This document shows, piece by piece, positions 45,899 through 60,800 of a stretch of DNA of 64,000 nucleotides. Within the stretch, counting starts at the first letter, position 1. Every line of letters begins with the position of its first letter. The translations under genes and the position numbers were made by a program. The notes under the pieces were generated by a model. That model saw only the letters and a list, made by a program, of their open reading frames with translations. It had not been told where the DNA came from and did no database searches. The DNA lies in the NCBI GenBank assembly GCA_934183255.1, contig CAKPSD010000002.1:102631-166630 (forward strand), read 5' to 3'. Source of the stretch: an uncultured Bacilli bacterium. Its GTDB lineage: Bacteria; Bacillota_I; Bacilli_A; RFN20; DUOF01.

Positions 45899-48800
45899 CT
45901 AAACATTTATTCTTTTTTTGTTTTTAATAATCACAAAACTCAACGCTAATATAATTAAAGATAATATTGCTATTACTATATATAAAGTTATCTCTCTTGT
46001 ATTTCTAACTACTACTGTTCTATAAATTAATGTAGTATTTCCACTACTATCAGTAGCTTTATAAATAATTTCATAAGTTCCTTTCTTATTAAAGTTAACT
46101 CCACTAGTTATTATTTCTACAGTTACATCTTCATCATAATTATCAATTGCTTTTATATCTAAGTCTTTTAATCCATGTCCTTTTTCTACATATATTGTTT
46201 TTTCACTCACCTCAATAACAGGTGCTTCTGTATCTACTACACTATATGTTCTTACTATATTTTTACTTCTATTTCCATAATTATCTATTGCATATGTTGT
46301 AACAACATAATTACCTAATTTCTTACTATCTACTTTATTAACTACTTCACCATTTAAAGTAATTATATTTTCTACATTCTCTATTTTATTACCCTTATAA
46401 TCTAAGAATGATAACTCACTAACTGCACATTCGCTACCATACTCACAAGTTACATTTTGCACTGTTGTATTTTCATTTAATTTAGGTGCATAGTTATATA
46501 CTAATATCTTATTGAATATTACTCCTCCTGCTGGAATAGGTGCTGAATTATTGTATGTTGCAGTAAAGCCCATAGATGTTAAATTAGTACATACTGAACC
46601 AGATGATGCTAAGCAATTAGATACATCTTGTGGATCACTTATTGTCTTTAATATGTTATTCCAATGTTTTCCAAATATTGCTGCATATACTGCCTCTTTA
46701 TTTGCTTTCATATTGTCATTTATTGTACTTGCATCTCTAACATTTAATAACAATATATCTCCATCTGATATTATATCATTCTCTCCTCTATATATTGATT
46801 TTGATGTACCACCTGTAGGAGTTATAGTTAAATCTTTAGCTATGGATTCTTCTGCTAATACCATTCCTTCACTATTCTTATTTACATATCTAATTACTAA
46901 CTCATTAGCATATGTTACATTGTATAAATATGCCAAATCACTACTATCAATTACTGTTTCACATTCCTTATTTGTTATCTCACAAGTATTATTTACATAT
47001 TGATAACTTGAATCAACTTTCTTAGATATATCTAATGATATTGTTTCTACTCCTGTTCTATCCTTTTTATTTGATTTAACAATTATATGTAATTTATCAT
47101 TCATTTCTTTATATATTATCTCTAATTGATTATTATCATTAATAATAGATTCGTTTACTAATATAGCAGTATGTACATTATTTACATGTGTCATTTCAAC
47201 ATGATATCCACTTCTAGTCACAAATCTACCATATATATCATAAATGTTACTATATTTACTATTGCTACTATTTACAACTAGTTTGCCACTATTATATACA
47301 AATGTTGAATTATTTGATGCAGTTGATATTACATATCCATAATTTGATGTGATTACTAAATCTTCTGAATATGCTTCATTAGCATCACCTAATGTAAATG
47401 TATTGCTACTCATAACTGTAATCATTCGTGCTCTTTCTGTATTATATGAAATGATATTACCAGTTCCTACAATTTTAACATCATTAACTATCTCAATAAA
47501 AGAACCACCAGCATTATTATTAACTGATTTAATATAATAATTAATAGTTTTACCATTTAAATCTATAGTTAGTTTTTTGGTAATTGTAGTTCCATAATAT
47601 ATCTTATTATCATATGTATAACTTGGTGTTATATCTTTTAATATTTTTATTGTATCGCCATCTTTAGCAGCATCTATTGCTTCACTTAATTTGTAGTATT
47701 CACCACCACCAACTATAGAAGCAACTTTTTCTGTAACTAATTTTGTTTCATACATATTATCATTATTAATAATTGTATATTCTTCATAAGGAATATCAGG
47801 TATTACACTCTCTCCATAATAGTAACTATACTTATTATTTCTTGATCCTATTAATGTTCCTCCTTCATAATAGAAGGTTTCTCCAGAAACCATATTTACT
47901 GCATAGCTTCCAGTTCCTGTTACTATACCTCCATTTATATGTACCATATAGGTTTCTTCTGCTTGTATTCCTATATTTCCTGTAACATTACCTGAATTTA
48001 CAATAATCTTTCCATTATTATTAACGCTATTTATTCCATAAGAAGTTCCTACTATTGTAGCATTAGATATTTCTACATAATTATTACCATTCGCATATAT
48101 TCCTACTCCATTTGTTCCAGTTCCTTTTATTGTTCCTCCAGTAATATCTATAGAATAATTATTATTTGTATTTACTAACTGGATACCATTAGTTCCAATC
48201 ACTGTTCCTCCACTCATTGTATATGCAGATTGATTTATTTCAATTGCATATGTTGTGCTAGAAGTAATATTTCCACCATTTATAGTTACATTTGCTTGAT
48301 TTGTTGCGCTTATTCCTGTTGATCCTGATCCAGTAATAGTTCCTCCATTGATTTCTAAACTACCTCCATCTATCTCTATACCACTATTTCCTACAATAGA
48401 ACCATTAGTTATAGTAGTACTTGATCCACTTCCTAATTTTAATACAGCCCCATTGCTAGTTGTAGTTTCTATTTTTAAATTATTTGTATTTGAAGATTCA
48501 TTACCTATAAAAATATTAGAATTATTTAAAGCATTTATTCCATAGCCTCCACTTGTAATTGTTCCCTTATATACATAAATAGATGAAGAATTATTTGCAC
48601 GTATACCCTCAGAACTACTATATGGAGATGGACTATTGATGGTTCCATTATACATAAATAATTTTGCATTATTTAAATTAATTGCAGGAAGTGAACTAGT
48701 ACTACTAATAACTAAATCACTAGCTGAATCTGCAGCATCTCCTAATGAAATAATTGTATTAGTATTATTATTATATTTTGAAATAGAAGTATAGTAAGCT

Positions 48801-51800
48801 TTTAAGTTACCTCTACGTACCTGTAACGTTCCTTCAAAATCTGTTCTTATAGTTTCTACAGCTGCATCCATAGTACCAATACTACCAGAATTATCTGTGA
48901 TTGTTATCTTTGATTTATTGCTAGTTCCACCACTAATTTCTAATACAGCATTTGCATTACTACATGTCCATGTTTTACCATTCAAGTCTATTGTTCCTAC
49001 TTTTGTAGCATTGATAACAACACATTCTTCTATGTTATCTGCATCTAATACTATTGTTGTATCTACAGTTGTATTCTCATTCAAATCATTAAATGCTTTA
49101 TACAAATAGTTATAATATGTTGATCCTATATGTGCTACTACCGGTGTCTTACCTGGGTAACTTACTCCATCATATGTAGCAGTAACATTTATTGCTTTAC
49201 CTTGTATTTTATATGTTACATTACTTGCATTCTCTTGATATGCATAATCATAACCTCTTGCACTACCAATAAATCCTCCTATAAATGTAAATGATGAAGT
49301 ACCGCTAAGTTTAACTCCATAATCATCTCTACCAATTATCATAAGATTGGATAAAGTTGAATCAAGAGTTCCTACAGTTAAAGAAGATCCTTGTTTTATA
49401 TCTATTGCATTATTATAACTATATATAATTCCCCTATTTATATTTATTTTTGTGTTAGTAGTATCTATTGATGATAAACTTCCACTAATAGTTCCATCAT
49501 TAACAACTAAAGTTCCTCCATTAGTTGATATAGCTTGTATTCCTCCAATCTCTATATTATTAGAGTTATTTATATCACCTATAATAACATTACCATTACT
49601 AAATATACCAGTAGGTCCTGATATAGATCCTTTTAAAACTTTTAAAGTACTTGTACTATCAACTTGTATAGCAATATTATAAGCAGATATAGTCCCGCCA
49701 TATTCATTAGTACTACTTACACTACTTGTTATTGTTATATTACTGTTTTGTTCAATATTTAATGCATCTTGTATATCACTAGTTGTTGCATACCATGTCT
49801 TATCATTTAAATCTATAATTCCTACTTTAGAGTTAATAATTACATTTTCTGCTAAGCTCTTTTCTAGTTTAATAGTTGTATCATTACTACTTGAAGTTAA
49901 TGCATCTACTGCATCTTGTACATATACATAATAAGTATCACCTATACTTGCAGCTGCTAAAGTAATACCAGTATATGTTGTTTCTTCATATGTTGTATTA
50001 ACATCCATTTCATGTCCATTAATTTTATATGTTACACCAGTTGTATTTTTATTATATGCTGCTACTTTATTACTAATAAATCCACCACTATATATAAAAC
50101 TGGAATTTTCTAAGTTTATAGTATTATTTGAAGTTGATGTTGAAATAACTTTCAAATTATCTATAGTTGTATGTTCATTACCTACATAAATATAAGAATT
50201 ATTGCTAGCCTTTATTGCGTAGCTATCACTTGTAATTACTCCTTTGTATACATTAACAGATGAATTATATGCAGATATACCAGCTGCACTACTATATGGA
50301 GATGGATTTTTAATAGTACCATTATACATAAACAAAAGTGCATTACTTAAATTAATCGCAGGAACTGAATCAGTATTACTAATAACTAAATCACTAGCTG
50401 AAGTCGCTCCACTTCCTAACGAAATCTTAGCATTATTATTAGATGTTGAAATAACATAATATTGTGCTTTTAAGTTACCTTTATCTATGGATAAACTTCC
50501 ATCAAAATATGCTCTTATATTTTCTACAGATGCATCCATAGTACCAATACTTCCAGAATTATCTGTGATTGTTATCATTGACATATTACTACTTCCACCA
50601 GTAATTTCTAATAAAACATTTCCAGTACATGACCATGTTTTACCATTCAAGTCTATTGTTCCTTTCTTAGTAGTACTAAAGCTTACGCATTCATTAGGAT
50701 TTCCATCTAACACAATTGTTTTATTAGTTGTACTATCTAGCGCATCAAATGCATCTTCTAAACTATTATAGTATGTATCTCCTATATGTGCTATTGCTAC
50801 TGTAAATCCATAATATGTAGTTTCATCTATACTAACAGTTTTATTAATCTTAGCTCCATTTATAATAACTGTAGTATTACTATCAGCACTATATGTATGA
50901 CCATATGTACTATCAATGCTACCAATAAAACCACCATTTATAATAAGTGATGATGGACTAGTAGAAGAACCACTAGTACTAATGCCATATCCAGTGGCAC
51001 TTGTACTTACTATCTTCAAATTATTAATAGTAGATTTGCTATTCCCTATTGTTAATGATACACGTGTTCTTGCACTATATTGTACACTAGCATATATTCC
51101 TGTACTTCCTTTAATAGTTCCTCCATACACATTTAATTTCATGATTGCACCAACAGAGTTAAAACTAGTAAAGTATACTGCATATGTATTTGCTGATATT
51201 AGTCCAGCATTTATAGCGTTTACATATGTACCAGAAAGAGTTGTTGACAAATCATCTATGTATATTCCATAATAATCACCATAAATTTGAAGATTTTCTT
51301 CTGTTGATTCACTATTTCCAACATTTATTCTTGCTTTTCCTGTTATCCATATAGTTGGAGAAGAAAGGGAATTTTTATAAGTAATTATTCCTTTATAAAT
51401 ATTTAAAAGTGTGCTTGTTGCAGATATTGCATGAGTGTTTCCTGCTATTATCTTTCCTACATTAGAAGAAGTATCTGTTATTGTAACAGTAGAATAATCA
51501 CTTCCACCTATAGATAACGTAATAGAACACGATGAATCTGCTTCCCATGTATATCCTCTTAAATCTATTTCTGCTAATATCTTTGTAGATACACTAACAC
51601 ATTCACTTCTATTAGCATCTAGCCACAACTTAGTAGTTGATGTACTACTTAAACCATTAAATGCATCTTTTAATGTTTCATAATATGTTCCATAAGTTTG
51701 ATTATGTGCTACATATAATTTTATTCCATAATATGTAATACCATTATATGTAATTGCTGTATTAGTTTCTAATCCATTTATTGTATAAGTTGTTCCACTA

Positions 51801-54800
51801 GCATTCTTTCCATATGTATAATTATAATTATTATTTGTATCGCTTCCAATAAATCCTCCATTGTATGTAAATGTCTTATCATTCGGATAATTTACATATA
51901 TTGCAGGGTTTAAAGAACCACGCCCTAATATACGTAAATTATTACTTGTTGATGCCGAATCGCCTATAACTAAATTCCAATCATTAAATTGTATTCCATA
52001 TATAGTTCCTTTAATAATTTTTACTATTCCATTGTTACATCCATCGCATCCAGGATCTCCACCTAAAGAAATTGCAGTATAAAGTCTGCTAGATCCAATT
52101 TGTCCACTAGCATTAGAAGAATTATCCGTTATTGTTATATCAGAATTATTATCAGATCCTACAATAAAGAATGGTGGCATACTAGATATCGTATAATCCC
52201 ATTTATTACCATTTAAATCAAGTATAAGCTTTTTTGTAGAAGATATATGAATACATTCGTCAACATTACCATCTAATACAATTCTTTTAGTAGTTGTACT
52301 ATCTAGTGCATCAAAGGCTTCTTTTAATGTTTTATATTTAGTAGAACCTATATGTGCTACTGATATTGCTTTTCCTTGATATGTAGTTGAATTATATACA
52401 TCGCTAGAATTAAATACATCCCCTATAATTGTACTAACACCACTTGCTAAACTATAAGCATATGAATTACCACTAGCAGCACCTATAAATCCTCTATTAA
52501 ATTTAAATGTACCACTATTCATTGTAATAGCATAACTACCAGATGAAGTATTAAATATTTTCAATCTATCAGCAGATGAATAATAATCATCATTAACCAC
52601 ACCTACTGTAATAGTAACGTTAGATGACATAGAGTTTATGGTTCCTATAATTGTTCCTCCATATATAGTTAAATCAGAAGATAGGGATATAGATCCTGTA
52701 ATTTTTCCATTATAAATATATACAGGAACAGAAGACATTATTGTAGCTCCATAAGATGATATTGTAGGTGAACTAGATGAATTTCCTATTGTTAAACTAC
52801 CAGAACTTATGTTAATTCCTCCATTAGGGCCTCCTGTAACGGTTCCTCCATATATATTTATTGCAGCATACACTGTTTTTATTGCTTGATGTCCAAAAAT
52901 TGTTCCCCCATTTATTGTAATATTAATAGGAGAAGAACTTGAACCAGATGCATATAAGCCATGATAACTATTTTCAGTAGAATTAATAGTTCCTCCATTC
53001 ATAGTAAACTCTGCTCCTGCAGCTAAAAAGACACCATTACCTTTAGCAGTAACTGTTCCTCCATTCATTATAACCTCGCCTTTAGAATATATAGCTCCTG
53101 CTGTTGATTCGGCTATACTAGTAGTAATTTTAGCATTATTTATTATTGCTGTAGAATTTTCATATATATAAACACCATAATAATTTGTTCCATTAATAAT
53201 CAAATTTTCCAAAGTAGAACTACTATCACCTATAGTTAAAGTATCACCTTTAAAGAAAACTCCATAGTATCCGGCATAATTTCCTTTAATAAGTTTCAAA
53301 TTCATTTGAGTGTCACTGATGTATATTCCCGGTATAGATGAAATTATTGAACCAATACTTCCTGAATTATCAGTAATAGTTATATTAGATTTGTTATTCG
53401 ATCCTCCAGTACCATAAAGATTAAAATTTCTAGTTGACCATGTTTTTCCATTTAAATCAACAATACCATATCTAGTAGTAGAAAGTTCCACTTGTTCAAT
53501 ACGATTTCCTAAAATTTTAATTGTAGGGTATGTGCTAGGTTCTGTTGAAGGCAAAGCATCAAAAGCATCTTGCAATGAATAATAATATGTATCACCAATA
53601 GAAGCCACTGCAACAGTTTTTCCAGAATAAGTTATTCCATCATATGTAGTTGTAACATCTACTAATTCACCATAAACAGTTAATTTTGAATTACTATCTT
53701 TAGTATAAGCAAAACTAGATCCAGAAGAAGCACCCATAAATCCACCATAAATATTAATAGCTGATGAATAAGCCTTAATAGCATATGCATTGGAATTTTT
53801 AGCTATAATTTTAAGATTATCTATAGTTGATGAACTACCAATTGATGATGATTCTCCTATGTTTATTTTCGAATTTGATGAAGCCCAAATTGCATAATCA
53901 TCTCCAACAATTCCGCCTCTCATTATATTTACAGTTCCATTAGAAACCTCTATACTATTAATCTTCAAATTGCTAACATTAGAAGTTGGGTGATATCCAA
54001 TATATGTAGTCCCTCCATTCAAGGACACTGCTCCGGACACAGCTCCAATGTTACCTTTATTAATATTTAGACTTGTAGAGTTTGATGTTTTAATAGCAAA
54101 TACATCAGCAGATACTTGTAAATTTTGTGTAGTGCTATCACTATCACCTATAGTAATAGATCCACCAGAAGCATTAATTGCATAATCTCCACCAATAATT
54201 ATCCCTTTATAAATATACAAGGTTCCACCACTTAAATCAATTGCATAATTGCTGCCACTGTGACTACCATATGTAATATTTCCAACACCACTAGAAGTGT
54301 CTTTTATAGTTACATTAGAAGTTGAGCCTGTTATTGTTAAAGTTGAAGCACTGCCACTATAATATATTCCTTTACCATTTAAATCTATTATTGCTTTAAC
54401 ATTATTTAATGTTATATTTCCATTATAATTTTTTAATAATTTAATAGTTTTTGTAGAAGTATTTAAAGTAGAAAAGGCATTAGGAATAGATTCAAAATAA
54501 GTAGTTGTCGAACCAGATGTAACACTAGCAGCATATACTACTTTTCCTGCATATGTAGTCCCATCGTAATATAAAGGATAATCTCCTAATTCACCATTTA
54601 TTGTTACATTAGTATAAGAAGTAGTGTAAGCTAAACCACTATTTCCTCCCATAAATCCACCATTTATTTTTAATGTAGCATATTCAGAACTAGTACCATT
54701 TATGGCTATTGCATATGAAGATGAACCACCTGATATAATCTTTAAAGTATTAGATGTAGTAGTCATATCTCCTATTGTTAATGTAGAAGAACCACCAATA

Positions 54801-57800
54801 CTTCCAAGATGAATAGCATTGTGATTAGAGGCAAACACTGTTCCTCTATATAAATTTAAAGTCACTTTTCCAATACTATGTATTGCTTTATATGCACCTT
54901 TTATTAGTCCACCATTTATTGTTATAGTAGCAATATCAGATGTCTGAGGAAGCTGTATTGCACTATAAGTAGAAGCAGATGTTGTAATTTGTAAATTAGT
55001 TTCATTTGATGTACTATTCCCTATATTAAGTGTTTGATTATAAGAACCAGTAATTGCAATTGCAGGATAAGCTGTAGCACTTATTTTTCCTCTTAATACA
55101 TTTAAAGTTCCTGCATATGTTCCTTGAATTGGTACCATTGATGAACTAATGCTCCCAACACTACTATCGCTAGAAGAATCCGTTATTGTTATTGTTGATG
55201 TGTTATCGGCACCACCTGTTATACTTAATGCGTTTCCTGTGCCTCCATTCCATGTTTTGCCCTCTAAATATATAGTTATATTTTTAGATGTAGATATAGA
55301 TACACTTTCATTAACATTAGCTGTTAAGTATATATATGGTGTTGTACCAGTCCCTGTTATACTATCAACAGCAGCTTGTAATCCACCATAATAAACACTA
55401 TAAATTTTTGCATATCCAGTAATAAGTCCAGTAATTGTGGTTCCATTATATGTTATTGTGCTTGAATACATTCCGCCATTTGCTGGATAATTTGGTGAAG
55501 CGTTAAAGTTTTTAGAAGCAGCAGAACCAACAAATCCACAAGTGAAAGTTACTGATGACTTAGTGTAAATACCATATTCACTAGTACTTGTACTTAAACT
55601 AAATATTTGTAAATTACTACTTCTAGTATATTTTGCACCTATTTTAACACGGGCACTATTATTACTAGAATATATACCGTATGTTTTACCTACTATTAAT
55701 CCATTATTAACAGTAATTTCACTAGCAACAGTGCTATATATTGCATAGCCTGCTCCTGCTAGTATTTGTAAATTAGTTGTATTACTATTTTCATCTCCTA
55801 TAATAATCTTTGGAGTTCCTGAAGCATTCCATATTACAGCGAAATTTGTACCAGTACTAGTAGTTTTAAATATACCTTTTAATAAAGTTAATGTTCCAGC
55901 AAAACTAAGTGAAAAAGTATCAGATGGAGCAGTTACTGTTCCAACACTACTAGTAATATCTGTTATAGTTATATCAGATGTATTAGATGAATTACTGATA
56001 GAAAGGGCATTACCTGTACCAGTCCATGTTTTGCCATTTAAGTTTATCGTTCCATATTTAGAAGTAGATAAAGTAACAGATTCATTAATATTTGCCAATA
56101 AAGAAATAGTTGCGCTAGTACTAGATGAACTTGTAGGTAATGCATTGGCAGCATATTGTAAACTTCCATAATAAACACTATTTAAACTTGCATATCCTGC
56201 TTTATATCCATATATAGTAGTGCCATTATATGTAACAGTTGATCCTATTCTATATGGTGATACAGGTGTAGTTGCATATGCATAGCCTGACATTGAAGAA
56301 CCAGCATGTCCAATAAATCCAGCATTAAATTTAAATGTTGCCCCACTAACAGTACTAACTCCATAATAACTAGTAGATGTGCTTGTTGTTAATACATGTA
56401 AAGTATTTGAATTAGAATATGTTGTGCCCACATTAACAATAGAAGCACTACTACCAGAATATATACCAGTTGTCTTACCAACAATTAGTCCATTATTTAT
56501 AGAGATTGAACTAGTAGAAGAACTATAGATTGCATAACCTGCACCAGCTAATATTTGTAAATTTGATGTTGTGCTTCCGCTATCGCCTATAATAATAGAT
56601 AGATTTTGTGAACTATTCCATATAGCTGCATAATTAGTAGCACCATTGGTAGTTTTTATTATTCCTCTTAATATAGTTAGTTTCCCGTTAAAACTAGCAC
56701 TAATAGTATCACTTGATGCAGTAATTGTTCCTACACTATTAGAAGTATCTGTTATTGTTATTTCAGTTCCAGTAGAACTTCCACCAATAGATAAAGCATT
56801 GCCTCCAGTACATGTCCAATTTTTTCCATTTAAATCTATAATTCCTTTTTTAGTTGTTGAAATACTAATGCATTCTTCAATACTTCTTACTAATTTTATT
56901 GTTTTTGTAGTAGATGAATCTAGCGCATTAATAGCTGCTTTTAATGTTCCATAATAAACATCTCCTATATAAGCAACGATAGGTGCTCCCTGCCCATAGT
57001 ATGTAGTACCATTATATGTAACAGTAGCATCAAACATGTTTCCACCAATATTTCTACTTACTGCTCTACTTCTACTAGTTGCACCAACAAACCCTCCATT
57101 TAAATCAACATCAGAAGCTGAAATACCATAACAACTAGAACTAGTAGATGTAGTTATTATTTGTAAATTGTCTACTGTTGAATATTCACTAATTCCATAT
57201 CCATCACCAATTGTTAATGTTCCAGTTCCTCCTTGTATAGCTGTTGAATTTGATGAAATAATTAAACCAGTATTGATATGTATATTAGAATTAGCACCAG
57301 TAATATATAAAGCTGCATAATAAGAAATTATTTTCAAATTACTTATTGTTGAATTTTCATTACCAATAATTAAATTTGCATTAGCTCGAAGATTTATACC
57401 ATATCCATTAGTGCTTGATAAATTTCCTTTGTTTATAGTAATTGTATTTCCGCTTGAGCCATATTCCGTATATATAACACATCCTTCAGTTGAAGAATAA
57501 GTATTAGATAATGTTCCATTATTTATAGTAATATTTGCATTTGATTGAACGTTGATAACTGCCGCCCTTCCTAAAGATGTTAATTTTAAATTACTGGTTG
57601 TACTAGAAGCATTTCCAATTATCAAAGTTGCATTGTTAACATTAATGAGACCTGTATATGTAGTACTTCCATTTAAATGAAAGAATAAATTTGCATTAGT
57701 TTCTAGTATTGCTTTATATATTTTTAGTATTGCTCCATCTCTGATATAGATTGTATCGAATCCAGCGCCAGCATATGAGGCCATAGTTGATATTTTACCA

Positions 57801-60800
57801 ATAGTAGATATACTATTAGTTATTGTTATATCGGAAGCACCAAATATAGCAATAACAGTGTTATCATTAGACCATGTTTTACCATTTAAATCAATAATAC
57901 CTTTTACTGCAGTATTAATAGTAATACTTGTTTCAATATCTGAATCCAATACAATAGTTTTAATCGTTGTATTATCTAAAGCAGCAAATGCATCAGTAAG
58001 AGTACTATAATAAGTTGATCCTATATGTGCAACTCCTATTGATTTACCTGAATAAGTAGTTCCATTATATGTATAACTAGTAGTATATGCAACTCCTGTT
58101 GGTATAGTAATAGAGTAGTATGCATAACTAGCTCCTGCTGCACTACCAATAAACCCACCATTAAACTTAACAGTCGAACTATTATTTTTAACTGCATAAT
58201 AAGATGTACTTGAATTCATATTTATTATATATATAGGAGAATTTAATCCTAAATAACCTATATCTAAACTAGCACCACTATTAACACTAATAGTATCAGT
58301 AGCTCCTTCACTTACTATTGTTCCATCTCTTATTTCAACAGTAGTACTTGATCCACTCGCATATATTGCTTGAGATGCTGTACTTTTTATTAGTGCATTT
58401 GACCATATTGTTACAGATGAATTGTTAGCAACGTATATTGCAGGTCCTGCATTAGAAAGTATTTGCAAATTAGTTGTATCTCCACCATTTATTCTTAAAG
58501 TTCCACCACCTACATATATAGTATAAACCGTGCTATATGTAGAATTTGATTCTATTATTCCATAACTTAAATATAAAGTTCCTGCAGTAACTCTAATAGT
58601 GCCACTAGGATAACTACCAGTTGTAATTTTACCAACATTTGATTTATTTGAATCAGTAATTGTAATATAAGCAGATGAATTAGATATGTTTAAAACATTT
58701 CCTTTGCAACTCCATGTTTTACTATTTAAATCAATAGATCCTCTTTTTGCATCAGAAACAGTAACACATTCATTAATATCATCAAGTAATTTAATTGTTT
58801 TACTTGTTGTAGAATCTAATGCATTAATTGCGTCTTGCAATGTTCCATATTTAACATCTCCAATAGAAGCAATAGCCTGTCCATAAATTCCATTATATGT
58901 AACACCATTATATGTAACACTTGCATAACCATCAGCAGTACCAGTCATAGAACTAGTATATTTAAATGCATTTGAAACACCATAGCCACTTCCCATAAAA
59001 CCATTAACATAGTTTAATATACTTGTATATACTCCATAAGAAGCAGAATCAGTATTAAGAGAAATAATTTGTAATGTTTTCTTAGTAGAATAACTTGCTC
59101 CTATAGTTACAGTATTAGAAGAACCAGTCGAATATACTCCATAAGTTTTTCCAACAATTAGTCCATTATTAATATTTATAGCTCTACCTGAATTAGAATA
59201 TATAGCATAACCAGAGTTATTATAAATTTTTAAATCAAGATCATCAGAAGAATTTCCAATATTAATTGTTGCCATTCCTGTATTCCAAATAGCAGCATAA
59301 TTGTTACCAGTATTAGTAGTATAAATTTCCAATCTTCCACCCAATATTGTTAAAGTTCCAGCAAAACTAAGTGAAATAGTATCAAGATTAGAATGGATGT
59401 TTTCACCATATCGTCCTGAATTTTGTATAGTTATTTCAGAATAATTAGAAGAACCAGAAATTTTTAAAGCATTTCCTCCTGAACAACCCCAACTATCAAG
59501 AATATCAAAAATTATCTTTTTAGTAGAAGATATAGTGATGCATTCGTTTATGCTTGTCTCTGTTTTTATTGTAGTTACAGTACTTGAATTAGTTTTGTTT
59601 ACAGCTGCTTTTAAAGATCCATAATAAACATTAGGTGATCCAACTATATAAACAACTCCATATGCAGTCCCTTTATAAGTAGAATTGTCATATGTTGCAG
59701 AATAACTTGCATACCCATATCCATTGGTCCAAGTAATTTTATCATAATTTTCATTATTTTTTCCATATACAGTATAATAACTAGAAGCATTTTTTACTCC
59801 TAAAAATCCAACGCCTATATTAGCAGTAGAGTTAGCAGAACTTGTTCCTCCAGTAACATAAAAAGACTTTGAGGATGAACTTCCTGTTAATAAATATAAA
59901 TTTTCAGATGAAGTATATGTCGTATTCCCTATAGATAAAGAGCTACCACCATTAACATAAATTCCATGATTTCCAGTTGAAAGAACAACTCCTGAATTTA
60001 AAGTCATTGTTGATGCAGAACTCAAGTTTACTGCATATCCACCATTAGATAATACTTTTAAATTATCCGGATTTGAAGAAGAATTGCCTATAGTTATAAT
60101 AGCAGGATGTGCATCAATTGCATAATATGAAGAACTTGATGATGTAGCTTGTATTGTTCCTCTAAACACATATAAATTTCCATTATAGAAATTAACGGCA
60201 CTATTGCCAGTAGATTTGATTAACCCGCCATTAATATAAATAGTTGCTTTATAAGAGTACACAGCAGCACCAGCAGTACCTATTACTTGTAAATTGCTTG
60301 TTGTGTTGCTTGAAGTTCCTATATATGCAGTACATCCAGAATTTATTTCAAAAGTTTCATTTTGATTATTAGATGATGTTGATTTGTATATTCCTTTATG
60401 TACATACAATGTAGAATTATTTTTTATAGTAACAACTTGTACAGTAGCAGTCATTGAACCAATACTTCCAGAATTATCTGTTATTGTTATATTTGATGAA
60501 TCACCAGTTAATTCAAACGCTGAGCCACTACAATTCCATGTTTTTCCATTTAAATCTATGGTTCCTTTAACAGTAGTGCTTATGCTAATACATTCAGTAG
60601 AATTACTGTCTAATACAAGAGTTTTGCTAGTAGAATCTAATGCTTTTATTCCTGACGCCAATGTTGTATATACAGTAGAGCCAATATGAGCAGCAGCAAT
60701 AGAAACTATCTTTCCATAATATGTAGTACCATTATACGCTACTGAAGCAATTTTCATTATTTTTCCTATATCAAGTGTTGGCGTTTTATTAAATGCATAA

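Noticed and set aside
45899..46010. Sortase (LPxTG-like) signal at the end of the giant protein
   Set aside because: The C-terminus is a plain membrane helix with a basic tail; no LPxTG or close variant precedes it.
46512..60689. Many plus-strand frames of 60-160 codons opposite the giant gene
   Set aside because: They are antisense shadows of the repetitive minus-strand gene: similar frames recur at the same place in each module and lack SD sites.
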